DNA of 47,927 nt from Cudoniella acicularis (lineage: Eukaryota; Ascomycota; Leotiomycetes; Helotiales; Helotiaceae): positions 1-47,927 of the forward strand of contig JAAMPI010000248.1 of NCBI GenBank assembly GCA_013054445.1, written 5' to 3'. Positions 22,139 to 33,084 of this stretch are shown in pieces (the stretch's first letter is position 1; every line of letters starts with the position of its first letter). The position numbers and the translations under genes are program-made. Under the pieces are notes generated by a model that ran no database searches, was not told the DNA's origin, and saw nothing but the letters and a program-made list of their open reading frames with translations.

Positions 22139-22792
22139 CTATTCCTTGAATAGTCCATTTTTCTTGTGCCATCCTTCAATACTATCATTTCCGTATTTTT
22201 CATGGATGCTCTTCTTCCCTTCTGGCCATCTAACCCATGCCGGCTTACTGTCTGCCAAGACACAAACCATTTCGTCTGGTACGGGCAATTCCGTGTCAAT
22301 AGCAGAAGCAAATGGGTGAATCAGTTCAGGCCAGGTTTTGTCCCAAAGCCAGAGCATGCTGGAGCAATTGCTGCAGAAGTTGCGCTCGGAGGAGCATTTT
22401 TGAGCAGTAGGCTTGCCGCGATCTTTGGTTGCGGTGTATTTCCTGTTGAAAATATATTTGTATTAGCCAAATGGTGATATTCAAAAATTCGAACGAATAT
22501 ATCATCAAAGTGAAAGGAAACTGGATCAAGGATGAGGAAGATATACTTGATCAAATCCTCCCCTTTTGTGACCTTAAGAGTTGAGGCTATGCCTCCGAGA
22601 TTCACACTTCCGCTATAGCCTCCACATTTCCGGCAGATGCTACAAGCACATAGCTGATATGGTACAGGTGTGCTGGATTCAAGAGTAAATTCCACCTCAC
22701 CACAGTGGCAGCTTCCCTCAAGTGTCCTGCCGAGCAATCCTAGTCAATAACTAGACCTCGTTTCCCCTATTCTGGCACACTTACATGGGCAT
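22139..22792 (-). CDS. CENP-V/GFA-domain zinc protein (glutathione-dependent formaldehyde-activating-like), 3 exons
   Basis: My model (minus strand) is 22792-22785 (8 nt, ATGCCCAT), 22726-22547 and 22442-22139, with introns of 58 and 104 nt, giving 163 residues. The tiny first exon yields MPMTLEGSCHCGEVEF, which fits the usual start of the family better than the later Met (MLGRTLEG) left by an unspliced reading. Zinc ligands are visible: Cys9 and Cys11 (CHC), Cys29, Cys31 and Cys34 (CACSIC), and the C-terminal pair in NFCSNCSSMLW. Proteins of this Mss4-like fold bind zinc and often act with glutathione or bind small thiols; true formaldehyde activation is shown for few members. A C-terminal WPEGKKSIHEKYGNDSIEGW is typical of fungal members. 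It is divergent from COX19 across 201 bp. The substrate is unknown. Confidence 0.9.
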
Positions 22793-22993
22793 ATTGGACT
22801 AGATAACCTTTATCGGTAGCTTGGCTATTTCAGGAACCGGCTGGTTGGGTTGTTGATGGCTGGTGTTGTTCGAGGTGCTTTCAAGCTTTTATGGCGTCAT
22901 AATCTGGGGAAGTTAGCGTCGGAAGAATGAAGCTCCAGCGCCGACTTTAGGGACCGAATTTCTCCACGACTCTGCCTTCACCAACGAATCAAA
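22793..22993. promoter_or_regulatory. Divergent promoter, GFA-like gene and COX19
   Basis: A 201-bp space separates the two start codons and must drive both genes. No distinct element was recognised. Confidence 0.55.
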
Positions 22994-23511
22994 ATGAGTA
23001 CATTTGGTAGTCCAGGAGGTCGGCAGATTAATAGCAAGCCCACGCCGTAAGTTTCACAGAGTCCGCAAGGGATGTGAATTGTACTAATTGAATTCCAGAC
23101 CGGAGCGTGGTAGCTTTCCTCTCGATCATGATGGTACGATCTTGCCGCGACCCCAAACGTTTCTTTGAGCTCTATATCTACATAATTTGTGGTAGGAATG
23201 AACGCTGATATATGTCGAAAATATATAGGGGAATGCAAAGATGTCATGATGAACTATCTATCTTGCATAAAAAGGGTCAAGGGAACGAACGAGCCGGAAT
23301 GCAGAAACATTGCGAAGTCATACCTGTCATGTCGGATGGATAGGTAGGTTTATTAAGAGGCAATCACTGTACCACTTGCTAATGGACCTTCTACAGGAAC
23401 TTAATGGCCAAGGATGAATTTAAGAATCTTGGATTTGGGGAGCAAAAACCTGCTGCTGGGAGTAAAACGGACGGAGCAGAAGAGGGAAAGAAGAATGAGT
23501 TGAGATGGTAG
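22994..23511 (+). CDS. COX19: Cox19, twin CX9C cytochrome c oxidase assembly protein, 4 exons
   Basis: The gene is broken into four short exons: 22994-23046, 23099-23133, 23229-23343 and 23397-23511. Introns of 52, 95 and 53 nt all follow GT-AG. The product is 105 residues starting [19 protein letters not shown]. It contains [16 protein letters not shown], the hallmark start of Cox19, then two CX9C pairs: Cys32/Cys42 ([11 protein letters not shown]) and Cys54/Cys64 ([11 protein letters not shown]), followed by [18 protein letters not shown]. Cox19 acts in the mitochondrial intermembrane space with Cox11 in copper delivery to cytochrome c oxidase. The twin Cys pairs suggest import by the Mia40 oxidative relay. 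The C-terminus is a lysine-rich tail (about residues 87-105). All junction phases agree. Confidence 0.96.
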
Positions 23512-25233
23512 GGTCGCTGCCTCAAGATAAAAGGGTACAATGTTCTTGCATATCAATGGCGTTGGAGGAGGGCATATCGTGAGGAAATCGCGATGGGTTT
23601 TGCAAACGTTATGGAGCACCTATCTTCACTCACATTCCATATCAGCATACTTTCCTGCTTTCCAGGCGTTTTTAGCTGATTAGGAAAGTACACCGAGTTC
23701 GGGAGTAGACAAGTGTTCCGACTGTACATTCAGTATTGATTCCCTCCACATAACCCGATTCTCGGAATCTCAGCTACGAAATTCTTGCTGTCTTTGGCCA
23801 GTACCGTACAGATTGAGGAGAGTCGGTTTACACGATGCCTAACATGGATAGTAGTGAATGATTCATTTAGTATCGGATCTCGTACGACGAAAAACGTAAT
23901 CCTGTCCCGAGAATACAGATAAAAAGATGAGTTAGGCTATTGATTTTTAAATATCTCTATATCTGTGAATAATTTAGAACTCTTATTCTCCGTATTAGGT
24001 ATAGCGCAAACCGACTCTCGTCAATCTATACGGTAGTTACAGTGTCTATTTCTCAGTACCTTCCAAGATTTTACTTCCATTGATACGAGCAATATTTCTG
24101 TATCTGCTGCATTCGAAGACAGGACCAGATGGTATTCCCTGGGGCCTGGGTAAAGCGGAACCTAAGATTTTCTATACAATAGCATGGAAAGTGTACAACG
24201 CTGATTAAATCCACCTGCCAAAACGTTTCTTCCCACCACGCTTGTACACTTTATCGAATTGGAGACGACCTTCTAGGGCATGGACGTTTAAATCTGTTGG
24301 GGTTTTCAACATCCTAATTCTTATCTCCCTTTATCCCTTTATTCGAGTCGAAACAGTACACCTAGTCCAAGACTTCACGCCACTTGTAGTCTAAGATCAT
24401 TTTGGTTTGATATTTGCTTTGAATGGCCAGAATCAACCTCAACGCCTAACTTCAAGCTTGTCAGAGGTCCACTCTAATGTGGTTAATGTCTGAGTATATT
24501 GGTGTTTCTTACTTTGTGCGCAATTATGCTCCCAATGTCCTCACTCTTTATGTCACAGCCATCCTCTGTGCAATGTGTGCAGCCTCCTTACCCCTTTTTC
24601 AAACTGATCTGACTCTCTTCTACAACAAAGCGGTCCTGCCATATCTGAGACGGGAAAACAACAATGTACATTAGGTAAACGAGAAAGAAAAGGGTGAAGA
24701 AATTGTCAAAGTCCTAATGCCGGTCTTATCAACTCCAGCTTGGATTGACAGGTGCAGTAATTTTCATGCGATGAAACAGACTGCGACAACGCCCTACCAC
24801 CTGCAGATCCAGCATAACGGAAAATAAAGCATGACTACATTTTTATTCTCCGAATGTCTAATGCAGTTACGATCGGATCAAAGTAAGAGCGTATGTCTGT
24901 GTATTAAGTCGCTTAATCAAACAAAATAAGTGAGGACAATTACCTTATAAAAAGCCCAAGAGACCTCTGAATCAACATTGTTATCAGGTGACTCGACTGT
25001 CTCATAGCCAACTGGACCTACATTTAAAAGCGAGACGACTAGTGCGCGCTAATTCTCTCACAGCCTCAAAATTCAATCCTTTTCACCATTTTCGTTTTTC
25101 TGTCGTACCAAACTTCGCACAGCAACCAACTCCTACCCAGCAACTGGAAAAGGGGGTTTTCGACTACTATTGCGTGCACGGATCACAATCGAATGACTAG
25201 GTACATAATTGGGTTAGCGTTTATTAACCGAAG
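23512..25233. other. Intergenic region, COX19 to NPR3
   Basis: No gene is supported. An open frame at 24477-24674 and a short one at 24988-25200 lack recognisable features; the latter could be an upstream ORF in the NPR3 leader. About 23,900-24,000 is AT-rich. Confidence 0.45.
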
Positions 25234-27500
25234 ATGCCTAGACAAACCACAAGCAGCTTCCCGTTCAGGGGCCTGCTAGGAAATATTGAGTCTCAGCAAC
25301 AAGATATGGCGACAGGTGCGGCGGCTATCGCGCCCAACCCTGGCCTCAGCGCCATTGCTCTCGTAATTCGATCGAGGGATGGGCCTCGTTTCGTCTTCCA
25401 CTACCCTGCCCGACCTTCAAACAAGCCCCCTGAGCGCGAGCCCAGATATAGCACCGAATTAGACACCGAACCCTCAATTGAAGAGGACGAAGATGATAGT
25501 GACGATTCCGACCTGGAGGAGAACCTGTACTCATCACTTCCGGCATTGGGTAAGCTCGATCTGAACGAGAGCGACGGCCGCCCCTCAAAGAAACACCAGA
25601 AGAGCAGTCACGCGGAGCCGCCAATTGGCGACGACCACTACGATGAGAAGGGCGAGCATGTGGTTCCGTGGGAGCATTTGTTCGAGTTCCCGACGGCCGA
25701 TCTAGAGAGCATTCTCACACCGTCGAGAGCTTTCCACAAGAAAAAGTTCGAGTTATCACTTGACCCGCTTACCTTTGTCACCTACCCTATACACATCCGC
25801 GAGGATGGCCAATGGAAGAAGAAGAAAAGCAAGAAATCCAAAAAGGTCAAGAAGGAAAGTGACGAGGCCACCGGCTCGGGCGAGGGCAAGTCGGAGGGAG
25901 GCGCAAAGAATTCGAGTGGTGACGCGTCTGAGGACGGTGACGATCATGGTGGAATGACGATGTTCAATGTGGTATTTATCCTCAATCTTCCAAAAGAGGA
26001 GGAAGACGAGCGCATCGCCGAGATTTACGAGCACATCATCAAAAAGCTCAACAAAGCTCTGAAGCATGCACAAGCTTCGAGTAACTACGTATGGAAGGAA
26101 TCGGAGATGATGTTATTGATGAAGGAGAAGGCGCGTGAAGAGCGTAAGTTGACTCGATCTTTTGACTGTGAACTCTACTGAAACATTCAGGACGTCCTAT
26201 GAGTTGGCTCTGGAACGAAATCCTGCTCAAATCGACCTTGGCCGGAGCAATTCGGGATGTATTCAACGCCGTCTCTAATAACGATATAGCCACGGTCCGC
26301 CTTGGTGCAAGCCCTCTTGTAGATCTATCCCTTCAGATCCCAATTCCAGCGTACCTCACCAGATACCCAGGCTCGGATGAGAGAGCTATGCTAGGACTAC
26401 TTCTAACCTCCGCAAATGGTTTGGTCAACGAAGATAGCAGCGAAGATCCGACTCGTCTCAATAAGCATTTTGCTTTACTTCTTCTTGACGACGGAGAGAA
26501 GATCATCACAGAAATCCAGGCTGACAATACCGAACTTACTGCACCTCTGATTGAATGCATCCGACTCTGCAAGCCAACTTTATCTTTTCTTCAGGTCGCC
26601 CAGACACAAAACGTCGAACTTAACAGCCTGCTTGTGCTCGCTCAACACCTAATCTACTGGCGCCGAGCCATGGCAATTCCGCCGCTTCATGCTCGTGAAA
26701 TGTACATTGTATCTCCCAATTGCGACTCTAGAAAGCTACCTGCTGCCAATACAGCATGGAAGAAAGCATTCCCTCTCGCCCCATCTCTCCCCGGCTATCT
26801 GGCAGCTTTGTCTGCAGCTCCGCGTCCCTACAAAACTTTCTCCCCTAGCAAAAACCACCGACCGACGTACCTGGATATGCTGGCATGGGCCATCCGTGGC
26901 GGCTGGGTGACGCCTTTGCGAACATTTGCCTGGATTCTAGTTTGGCCTGAAATACTCTATGAGGTTCAATATCAGCTCAAGGCTGAGGCTCTCGAGAAGG
27001 CGAAGAACGCGACGTCCTCTGAGCAAACTTCAAGCACATCAGCTGAGTCGACTGACGAGTCTGGTGCCGAGAAAAAGAGCGTCAATTCAGATGAGCCATT
27101 GTCATCCGAACAGGCTGCAGAGAACGCTCGATTAGAGAGGCTTGCCATGAAGCTCGCCGAAGATGCCGCAAAATTCGCTGCTGAGTTTGAAAAGATGCCA
27201 AAGCCTGTTGCTACGCTACATCCTTCTACTAATTCTGCACCTCATCTGAAGGCGCTCTCGCCATACATTATCAAAGACCCGCACAAAGCCAGTCACGAGG
27301 AATCTCTATACATCGCGACTTATGGGAACCGTTTTACCGATCCGAAGATAAAGGACTGCTGGTTCAAGTTCTGTAGTAAATACTTCAATGGCAAGGAAGC
27401 TTTGGAGATGATCTGTTTACAAGAGGGCATGAAGCGGAAGGAAACGTGGAGTATCTTGATGCATTTCCAAGAGACCATCATGATTTGCAAGCATTGGTAA
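25234..27500 (+). CDS. NPR3: Nitrogen permease regulator 3 (Npr3/NPRL3), SEACIT/GATOR1 subunit
   Basis: Two exons, 25234-26143 and 26191-27500, with a 47-nt intron (GC|GTAAGT...ATTCAG), give 739 residues. Npr3 works with Npr2 and Iml1 at the vacuolar membrane to inhibit TORC1 when nitrogen or amino acids are scarce. The N-terminal longin-type region has LSAIALVIRSRDGPRFVFHY, then an acidic linker (EEDEDDSDDSDLEEN), VPWEHLFEFPTADLESILTP, KKFELSLDPLTFVTYPIHI, a Lys-rich insert (about 195-225) and MFNVVFILNLP. The second exon starts RPMSWLWNEILLKSTLA and carries the DUF-type core (LQIPIPAYLTRYPG, HFALLLLDD), a Ser/Glu-rich linker and a C-terminal winged-helix-like part (FCSKYFNGKEALEMICLQEG). 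Two starts are possible: Met1 (25234) or the in-frame Met at 25306 (MATGAAAIAPNPGL), which sits closer to the conserved LSAIALVI. Confidence 0.95.
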
Positions 27501-28462
27501 TTCCGAGAGCCGTGATTGTTCAGACGATAGCTTGGGGGGAGGGGGGTTGGTTTAATACTTCGAATATTAGCGATGGCGTACGTGTGGGATTTGTCTGAAG
27601 GCCATCAGCATTTCATGATAATAGACCAACGACGGAGTGTGGCGTTTGCACTGGATGATACGATACCCAGACATGAGAATAAACTCTTTCTGATATGAAA
27701 ATTCTGCGGCATTGAATACTTTGCCTTGTGAAGCGGTGAAATTAGTGTGATCCGTGAGGGAGCTTGTGTCGTACCATCTTCAACCAGAAACGAAAAGGCC
27801 ACCTTCTCGAATCAAGAAGCTCTGTGGGAGTTGTTACTACCGCTAGCCAGCCATAGAAATTCCGATGTGGCAAGAGGGAAGTGATATTAGAGTTCGATAC
27901 CTTAAGTGAGGTATTTAAAATAAGCCTAAAAGGTGGTGAGCGGCTCTTTCATTATTTTAAGACATGCCAAGTAGTTCTTGTGACCATTTGCGCGGAAGTC
28001 ATTCAATACAGTTATGTTTATTGGCCTCTTCTGAATCGGATTCTGGCAGCTTTGCAAAGGCCACAGTCAGACAGCGACCACATTCTTTCATCCGGCTTGT
28101 CGTACCACGCTCTTATAATTCTTTGTGACCAGTCAAAGAAATTCCAACTCTACTGAGTGATTGCTACGAATCATAGGCTCCCGCTAGACAATGTCTTTGT
28201 AAAAATCTCAGGACAACAAAGGTTTAGGTCTTGAAGTTCTGTAACGTCAAATCTACATGATTCTTTTAAGCAGTTTACGCAAGAACAAACTATATTCCTG
28301 AAGTATTTATAACAAGTGGCATTCTAGATTCTTCTCTCCCCATCTCGCTCCGTTTAAAACACAGCAGTGTTCAATCTCAATAGGTACTTATAAGAAGCTA
28401 AACTTCCGTAGCAACTTATTAATTCAACCGCAATCAGGAGGAGAAAAGCAAGTCAAGATAAG
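27501..28462. other. Intergenic region, NPR3 to unknown membrane protein
   Basis: No gene is recognised. The interval holds the 3' flank of NPR3 (with a G-rich run near 27,535) and AT-richer sequence before 28463. The open frame at 27881-28156 is unremarkable. Confidence 0.4.
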
Positions 28463-29308
28463 ATGAATATTTCTGTCCCTCTTCTCGTCGGTCTACTCCA
28501 GGATTTGTTAGCGAACGCGGCATTGACTAGACTGGCAGGTGATACTCCGATCTCAGTTTCCATGAAACCAACAGCAAGCAAGGTTTTCGAGAACTCAGCA
28601 ATCACCCTCTCGGCAAACCCTACAATCCCAACCACGTTGCTCAGACTAACGGGAACACCTGCCCCAGAATCCGTCATAAAAGCAATTGCAACCCCTGCCA
28701 CTTCTTCCGCTTCGCTTTCTCCAACCAGCCCGCCAACAAAAGAAGGCAAGATAAACACGGAGGGAATTCTCCTATTAACTTTCACAGGCATTCTCTTTAT
28801 AGGTCTCGGCCTAGCTATGTTTTTTCCTTGGTGCCTTCGACGGCGAAGAGCCAAAAAGGAGGCCAAGGAGACGCAGACTCCTCTGACACGAATCCCAATT
28901 CTACGAACAGAACCACTAAACACCAACATCGATCCCCCTCCCCCTGTCCGCACCTGCAAAATATATCCTCCCCCTCTCGGCGGCAGGCCTTCCATTCCCC
29001 AAGGATTCCCATCCGGTACTCCTATAACTGTCGAAATCTCAGAAGAGGAATACCAAGCTGGTGCCAGACTTGGCCCAAATGGTGAGAGAGCGCTTCCTCC
29101 TGGCGTTGTCGAGGAAAGGCCGCTTACTTCAAGAGCTCCTAAGAATCTCCATGAACTTCTGCATCCTGATGATGCTGCTGCTCCGAAAATCAAATACCCT
29201 CCGGGGTGGAGTGATGAACATGGTGCTCATCGAGGCCCGGCTCCTTATCCTGGGTGGACTTATGGTCTTCTGGGCACGTCTCATATACGTCCCTACCAGG
29301 GTCAGTAG
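28463..29308 (+). CDS. Unknown single-pass membrane protein
   Basis: I do not recognise this 281-residue, single-exon protein. A mildly hydrophobic N-terminus (MNISVPLLVGLLQDLLANAA) could be a signal peptide. A Ser/Thr/Pro-rich region (about 25-95) resembles a glycosylated stalk. One strong membrane helix follows (GILLLTFTGILFIGLGLAMF, about 100-120) and then a stop-transfer cluster RRRRAKKEAKE. The C-terminal half is proline-rich with PPPPVRTCKIYPPPLGG, then ITVEISEEEYQAGARLGP and KIKYPPGWSDEHG. Predicted topology is ectodomain out and the C-terminal roughly 160 residues in the cytosol. Coding status rests on the length, the helix-plus-basic-cluster logic and the start context (AGATAAGATGAAT). 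It stands between NPR3 and a gene-free stretch, so neighbours give no clue. Confidence 0.65.
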   Translation: MNISVPLLVGLLQDLLANAALTRLAGDTPISVSMKPTASKVFENSAITLSANPTIPTTLLRLTGTPAPESVIKAIATPATSSASLSPTSPPTKEGKINTEGILLLTFTGILFIGLGLAMFFPWCLRRRRAKKEAKETQTPLTRIPILRTEPLNTNIDPPPPVRTCKIYPPPLGGRPSIPQGFPSGTPITVEISEEEYQAGARLGPNGERALPPGVVEERPLTSRAPKNLHELLHPDDAAAPKIKYPPGWSDEHGAHRGPAPYPGWTYGLLGTSHIRPYQGQ

Positions 29309-31344
29309 AGGATGCCTTTTATACAGAAGTCACACTGCCTTCTTGTGGTGCGGGAATCAGGTTGGATGGTTGAGTAAATAGCTTGACCTTTAAAGAGAAG
29401 GAATTTTGATTGAGTGTTTCCTTTGTATTTTCTAAGACAAAGGCCATTGCACTTTTCAATTAAATGCTATTGTTTTTTTCCCCACTATTTTTCTAATCTT
29501 CCAATTAATTTCATTGCCTTGTCTTTTTTTATTGTGACTCGCTTTCCTTTCTAAGATTCTCTCAAGCCTCTATTCAGTAAGTTCTCAGCTCAGTATTGAT
29601 CAAGAAAATATTAGACCGCTACATAATATTTCTAAATTTGATGAGCAAAAATATTCAATTATTTCTCTCTTCTTTCCCGCATTTTACGATTATGTTTGTT
29701 GCCGGTTGTATACGAGGTGGCTATGAGTTTCTTTTGTCAAAAGTCGTGATTAATTACGAAATACCAGCTTATGAATCTTTCCGAAGACACGAATAGCTCA
29801 CAATTAACGAATGCTCAGGGGGGCTTTAAATAGCATACAGAAAAGTTGTCTTTAGTCACGTAGGCCAGACATCAAATGTATGAACTTAGATTTGTACGAA
29901 GCGCTGACTCGTAAGATACAAGGGTCTAAGAATCTAGAAACCAATACACTCTATCACTTCGAGTCGGGAGGGTAAACTAAAGGCTTAGCCGCCGACTACT
30001 TTACTATCTCCTTTGACGTAAAAAATAGGAAACTTCAGCCCCCTTCCCAACCAACATCACTTAAACATTAACATGGTTAATATGAGGCAGCACGTATGGT
30101 TATGCGGCGGTGTTTTAGGCTCCCAGCACTGCCTAAATGGTCTGTTTAGGAAACGCTCTCTGTACCGCTACTATTCCAATACCTTTTTTCTGACTGCCGG
30201 GCTCGCCCGGTTCCTAATCAATTGAACTTGATAATATTTCACCGTAGCAAAACAACACAGCTTCGTAGAGTATAAATTACATGGGAGATAGTGAATTAAA
30301 GGGAGAGTCTATAGCTGCTCAATATGTCTAAATTACTATCATACTGTGGATGTATTAAGAGCACTTGCGGATCATAGAGTAAGGTGCAGCTCCCTATATG
30401 CGGAAAGATTGCAAGGTGAGGGAAAATGCGCCTTGTTTAAACTGCGAGGACATTTGAACATTTAAAGGGACCATTTGTATTCATATTTCTCCCTGTAGCT
30501 AGTGCCTATTTCCTAAACATAAAATACTACGTATACATTTTTAGAGACACCTTTATTCACATATACAACACAAGCATATTCACATGAGATCAGCTTGGGC
30601 AGAGACGTTTCAATAGAAAAGGTGTAGTATTTCATTACCCGTCGCCAGGATCCGCAACAATGTTGCAGACAGGCGGTAGGTGATTGACTGATTGGGTAAT
30701 AGCTAGCTATGTGATAGGGTGAAGCAACGCCGTAAAGGAAAAGAAAACAACCAGTTGCACGGTCCTCGAGGAAACAGAGAGCACACCGCGGCGATAGTAG
30801 TAGCGGCAGAGTACTTGATGCAGGATAGGTATCATAAGGGTTAGCATAGAGATGCCAAATGAGCAAAACAGACCATCAAATAATATGCAATGAAAAACCA
30901 AATCAGCTAAGACGAATAACAATACTGGTATGAATGCTATAACTGTGACTCCGGCGAATACCACAATAGTGAACGGACCGAGGAGAAGAAAAGAAAAGTA
31001 AAGTAGCCGGTGCGGCGGCTTGAGCAAGTAAATGAAACCCAACCCTGATATCCTTCCCGTCCCATGCTCAACTAAACTCGTATTCTGCGAGCCAAGCTCA
31101 ATTACACAGCAACGCCGAGCCCATTCCTGTTAGAAAACCCCCAAACTACCTCCAAATGCAAAGAACTCCCCGCAAAATCAAAAATAATAAATATACGCGA
31201 GACGCAAAATGAATGGGATAAAGAAGACCACTCATCATCCCGCCATACTCCTAGCATCCATGTTCCTGGTTGACAGAAACCCCTTGGTAAAAGCTATGCC
31301 CAATCCGTAAACTGATGACTTGCAATCACCATCGGGTTGTACAT
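29309..31344. other. Intergenic, partly AT-rich region; one hydrophobic ORF on the minus strand
   Basis: Composition is AT-rich from about 29,400 to 30,560 with no recognisable gene, again compatible with decayed repeat sequence. A 111-codon frame at 30707-31042 (-) is strongly hydrophobic but has no known domain and could lie in the 3' region of the bHLH gene. A perfect CCGGGC-TC-GCCCGG hairpin lies at 30197-30210. The right end is the 3' flank of the bHLH gene. Confidence 0.4.
30197..30210. repeat. Perfect GC hairpin CCGGGC-TC-GCCCGG
   Basis: A 6-bp perfect stem with a two-base loop in otherwise AT-rich non-coding sequence. The role is unknown and it may be chance. Confidence 0.5.
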
Positions 31345-33084
31345 TTATTGCGTCAAATCCATACCGTATTCATCTTCCTCCTTGAAGCTGATGGAGCCAG
31401 CACCGCTACCACCACTGTTGTGTCCACTCCAGTACTGGCCGGGCCCACCCATTCCTGTCTGGCCACCATCACCACCAGTGCTAGGATTCTCTGGGCTGAG
31501 CGAACTGTCGTTTTGGCCAGCAGTAGAACCGCCCATGGGATCACCCTTGACATCTGTGTGCTTAGGAACCCGAAGACCCGTTCCAGGAGCTCGCGAGTAC
31601 ATAAACTTTCCTCCGTCATTTTTCACCATGGCATCCATCAGCTCGGTATGCATCCTCTTCTCATCTTCAGTCTCTTCAAATGGAAATACCGCACCCATTT
31701 CCTGAATCATGTTGGCAAGCTCCTCTTGTTGTTGAAGCTTGAGATGAAGCATCCACATAAGGTCACGAGTCCAGCTCACTGCACCGTTTAGGATGTCGCC
31801 TTTGTTGGGGCCTTTGTCTTTCTCCTCGATAGGAATTCCGGTTGTGATATTGCCTGCCGTCGCTCTCCGTGCACCAGGGCCAGCAAGTCCCGAGGTGGCT
31901 TGAGGTGGGCTCATACTAGTGGGGGGTTGTGATAAGCCTGCTAGCGTTGGGGATAGTGGGGAATTGTTCTGAAGAGCCTTTCGGACCTTCTCGTCTTCAA
32001 GGCGGTGAAGAGGGACAAGATGACTTAGCTCTTGAATCCGCTCATTGATGTTGTCACGCCTCCGGCGTTCAACCAGGTTGTGGGATTCTCGTCGTCGTCT
32101 TCTCTTCATCTCTTGCGATTGCAAAGCCTGTGGGGCACTTCCTACTTGATGTCCATTGTTGAGTTTGGTTGGCATGGATCCTGTTTTGAGCATCGAGGAA
32201 AGTGTCTGATCTGGGTGCATGGTTGTAACCGGGGATGAAAGACCAGAATACCCCCCAGATGTGAGGCTGCTGGGTTCCCATTGCCCAGACAAAGACTTTT
32301 GATGCCGATGTGAAGAGGTGCGGATAGCTGTTGGATAGCTAGAACCCTCAGATGAGCCAATGTTCAGGGAAGCCATGGCTGCAGCCTTCGGGGTCAATGG
32401 ACTCCTGGTATTCGAAGGCTTCCTTCCTATTTGCATCCGACTTCGTTGTCTAGCAGCATCCGCTGATCCAACAGGCATGTCTGTAAGAGGCGATCCCGAG
32501 TAAGAAGCAGGAGAGTGTAAGGAGTTGTTAAAATTTGGGCTTTGCATATGGCGGAATTGGGCATGATTGAAGTTATGAACGAAAGGACTTTGGATTGGAT
32601 CCCCGTCAGGAGTGTTGGAGTAGCCATTTATGTGGTTTGGGTCTACAGACAGGGATCCAGTACCATTGTTGCCTGCATACATGCCTTGAAAGGAGTCGAA
32701 ATCCATCCCGAAATCTTGTCCATTGCCTTGGATGCCAGCTTGATTCGAATGAGAGTCGTTCATAGGACTAATTGTATCAAGGAGTTCGTCATCTGCGAAA
32801 GTGGAGATGCCCTTTTGGAAGCTTGCGCCGGTGTTCGGGACCTGCGAAGAGAAATTATTTTGATAGGTACTCCCGTAAGCACCATTGGGGATTGCGACCC
32901 CGTTACTGCCCCCCATAAGATCGCTAGGATTGATGCTCCCACTATGCGAATTCGACTGGCCGAAATATTGTTGCGACCCGAAGCCTTGCTGATTCCCCCC
33001 CATGAATCTTTGGTTGTGGTTCGAAAAGTAAGGGTCTTCTGGTTCCTCTTTGACGAATGGGCTGGACGCACCCGTGCCAGCCAT
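31345..33084 (-). CDS. bHLH transcription factor
   Basis: A single-exon protein of 579 residues. The N-terminal 300 residues are Ser/Asn/Gln-rich and disordered, probably an activation region, beginning MAGTGASSPFVKEEPEDPYF. The basic region is at about 325-345, EMKRRRRRESHNLVERRRRD, with the His, Glu and Arg that contact CACGTG-type E-boxes (HNLVERRRRDNIN). Helix 1 is NINERIQELSHLVPL. A loop of about 70 residues, rich in Ser/Pro, precedes helix 2 (KGDILNGAVSWTRDLMWMLH), which runs into a heptad-like segment (LKLQQQEELANMIQEMG). The C-terminus is Gly/Ser-rich and ends FKEEDEYGMDLTQ. The very long loop is typical of a fungal bHLH group annotated in Aspergillus as HLH factor 'GlcD gamma' (from memory). 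The target genes are unknown. Confidence 0.88.
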   Translation of the reverse strand: MAGTGASSPFVKEEPEDPYFSNHNQRFMGGNQQGFGSQQYFGQSNSHSGSINPSDLMGGSNGVAIPNGAYGSTYQNNFSSQVPNTGASFQKGISTFADDELLDTISPMNDSHSNQAGIQGNGQDFGMDFDSFQGMYAGNNGTGSLSVDPNHINGYSNTPDGDPIQSPFVHNFNHAQFRHMQSPNFNNSLHSPASYSGSPLTDMPVGSADAARQRSRMQIGRKPSNTRSPLTPKAAAMASLNIGSSEGSSYPTAIRTSSHRHQKSLSGQWEPSSLTSGGYSGLSSPVTTMHPDQTLSSMLKTGSMPTKLNNGHQVGSAPQALQSQEMKRRRRRESHNLVERRRRDNINERIQELSHLVPLHRLEDEKVRKALQNNSPLSPTLAGLSQPPTSMSPPQATSGLAGPGARRATAGNITTGIPIEEKDKGPNKGDILNGAVSWTRDLMWMLHLKLQQQEELANMIQEMGAVFPFEETEDEKRMHTELMDAMVKNDGGKFMYSRAPGTGLRVPKHTDVKGDPMGGSTAGQNDSSLSPENPSTGGDGGQTGMGGPGQYWSGHNSGGSGAGSISFKEEDEYGMDLTQ

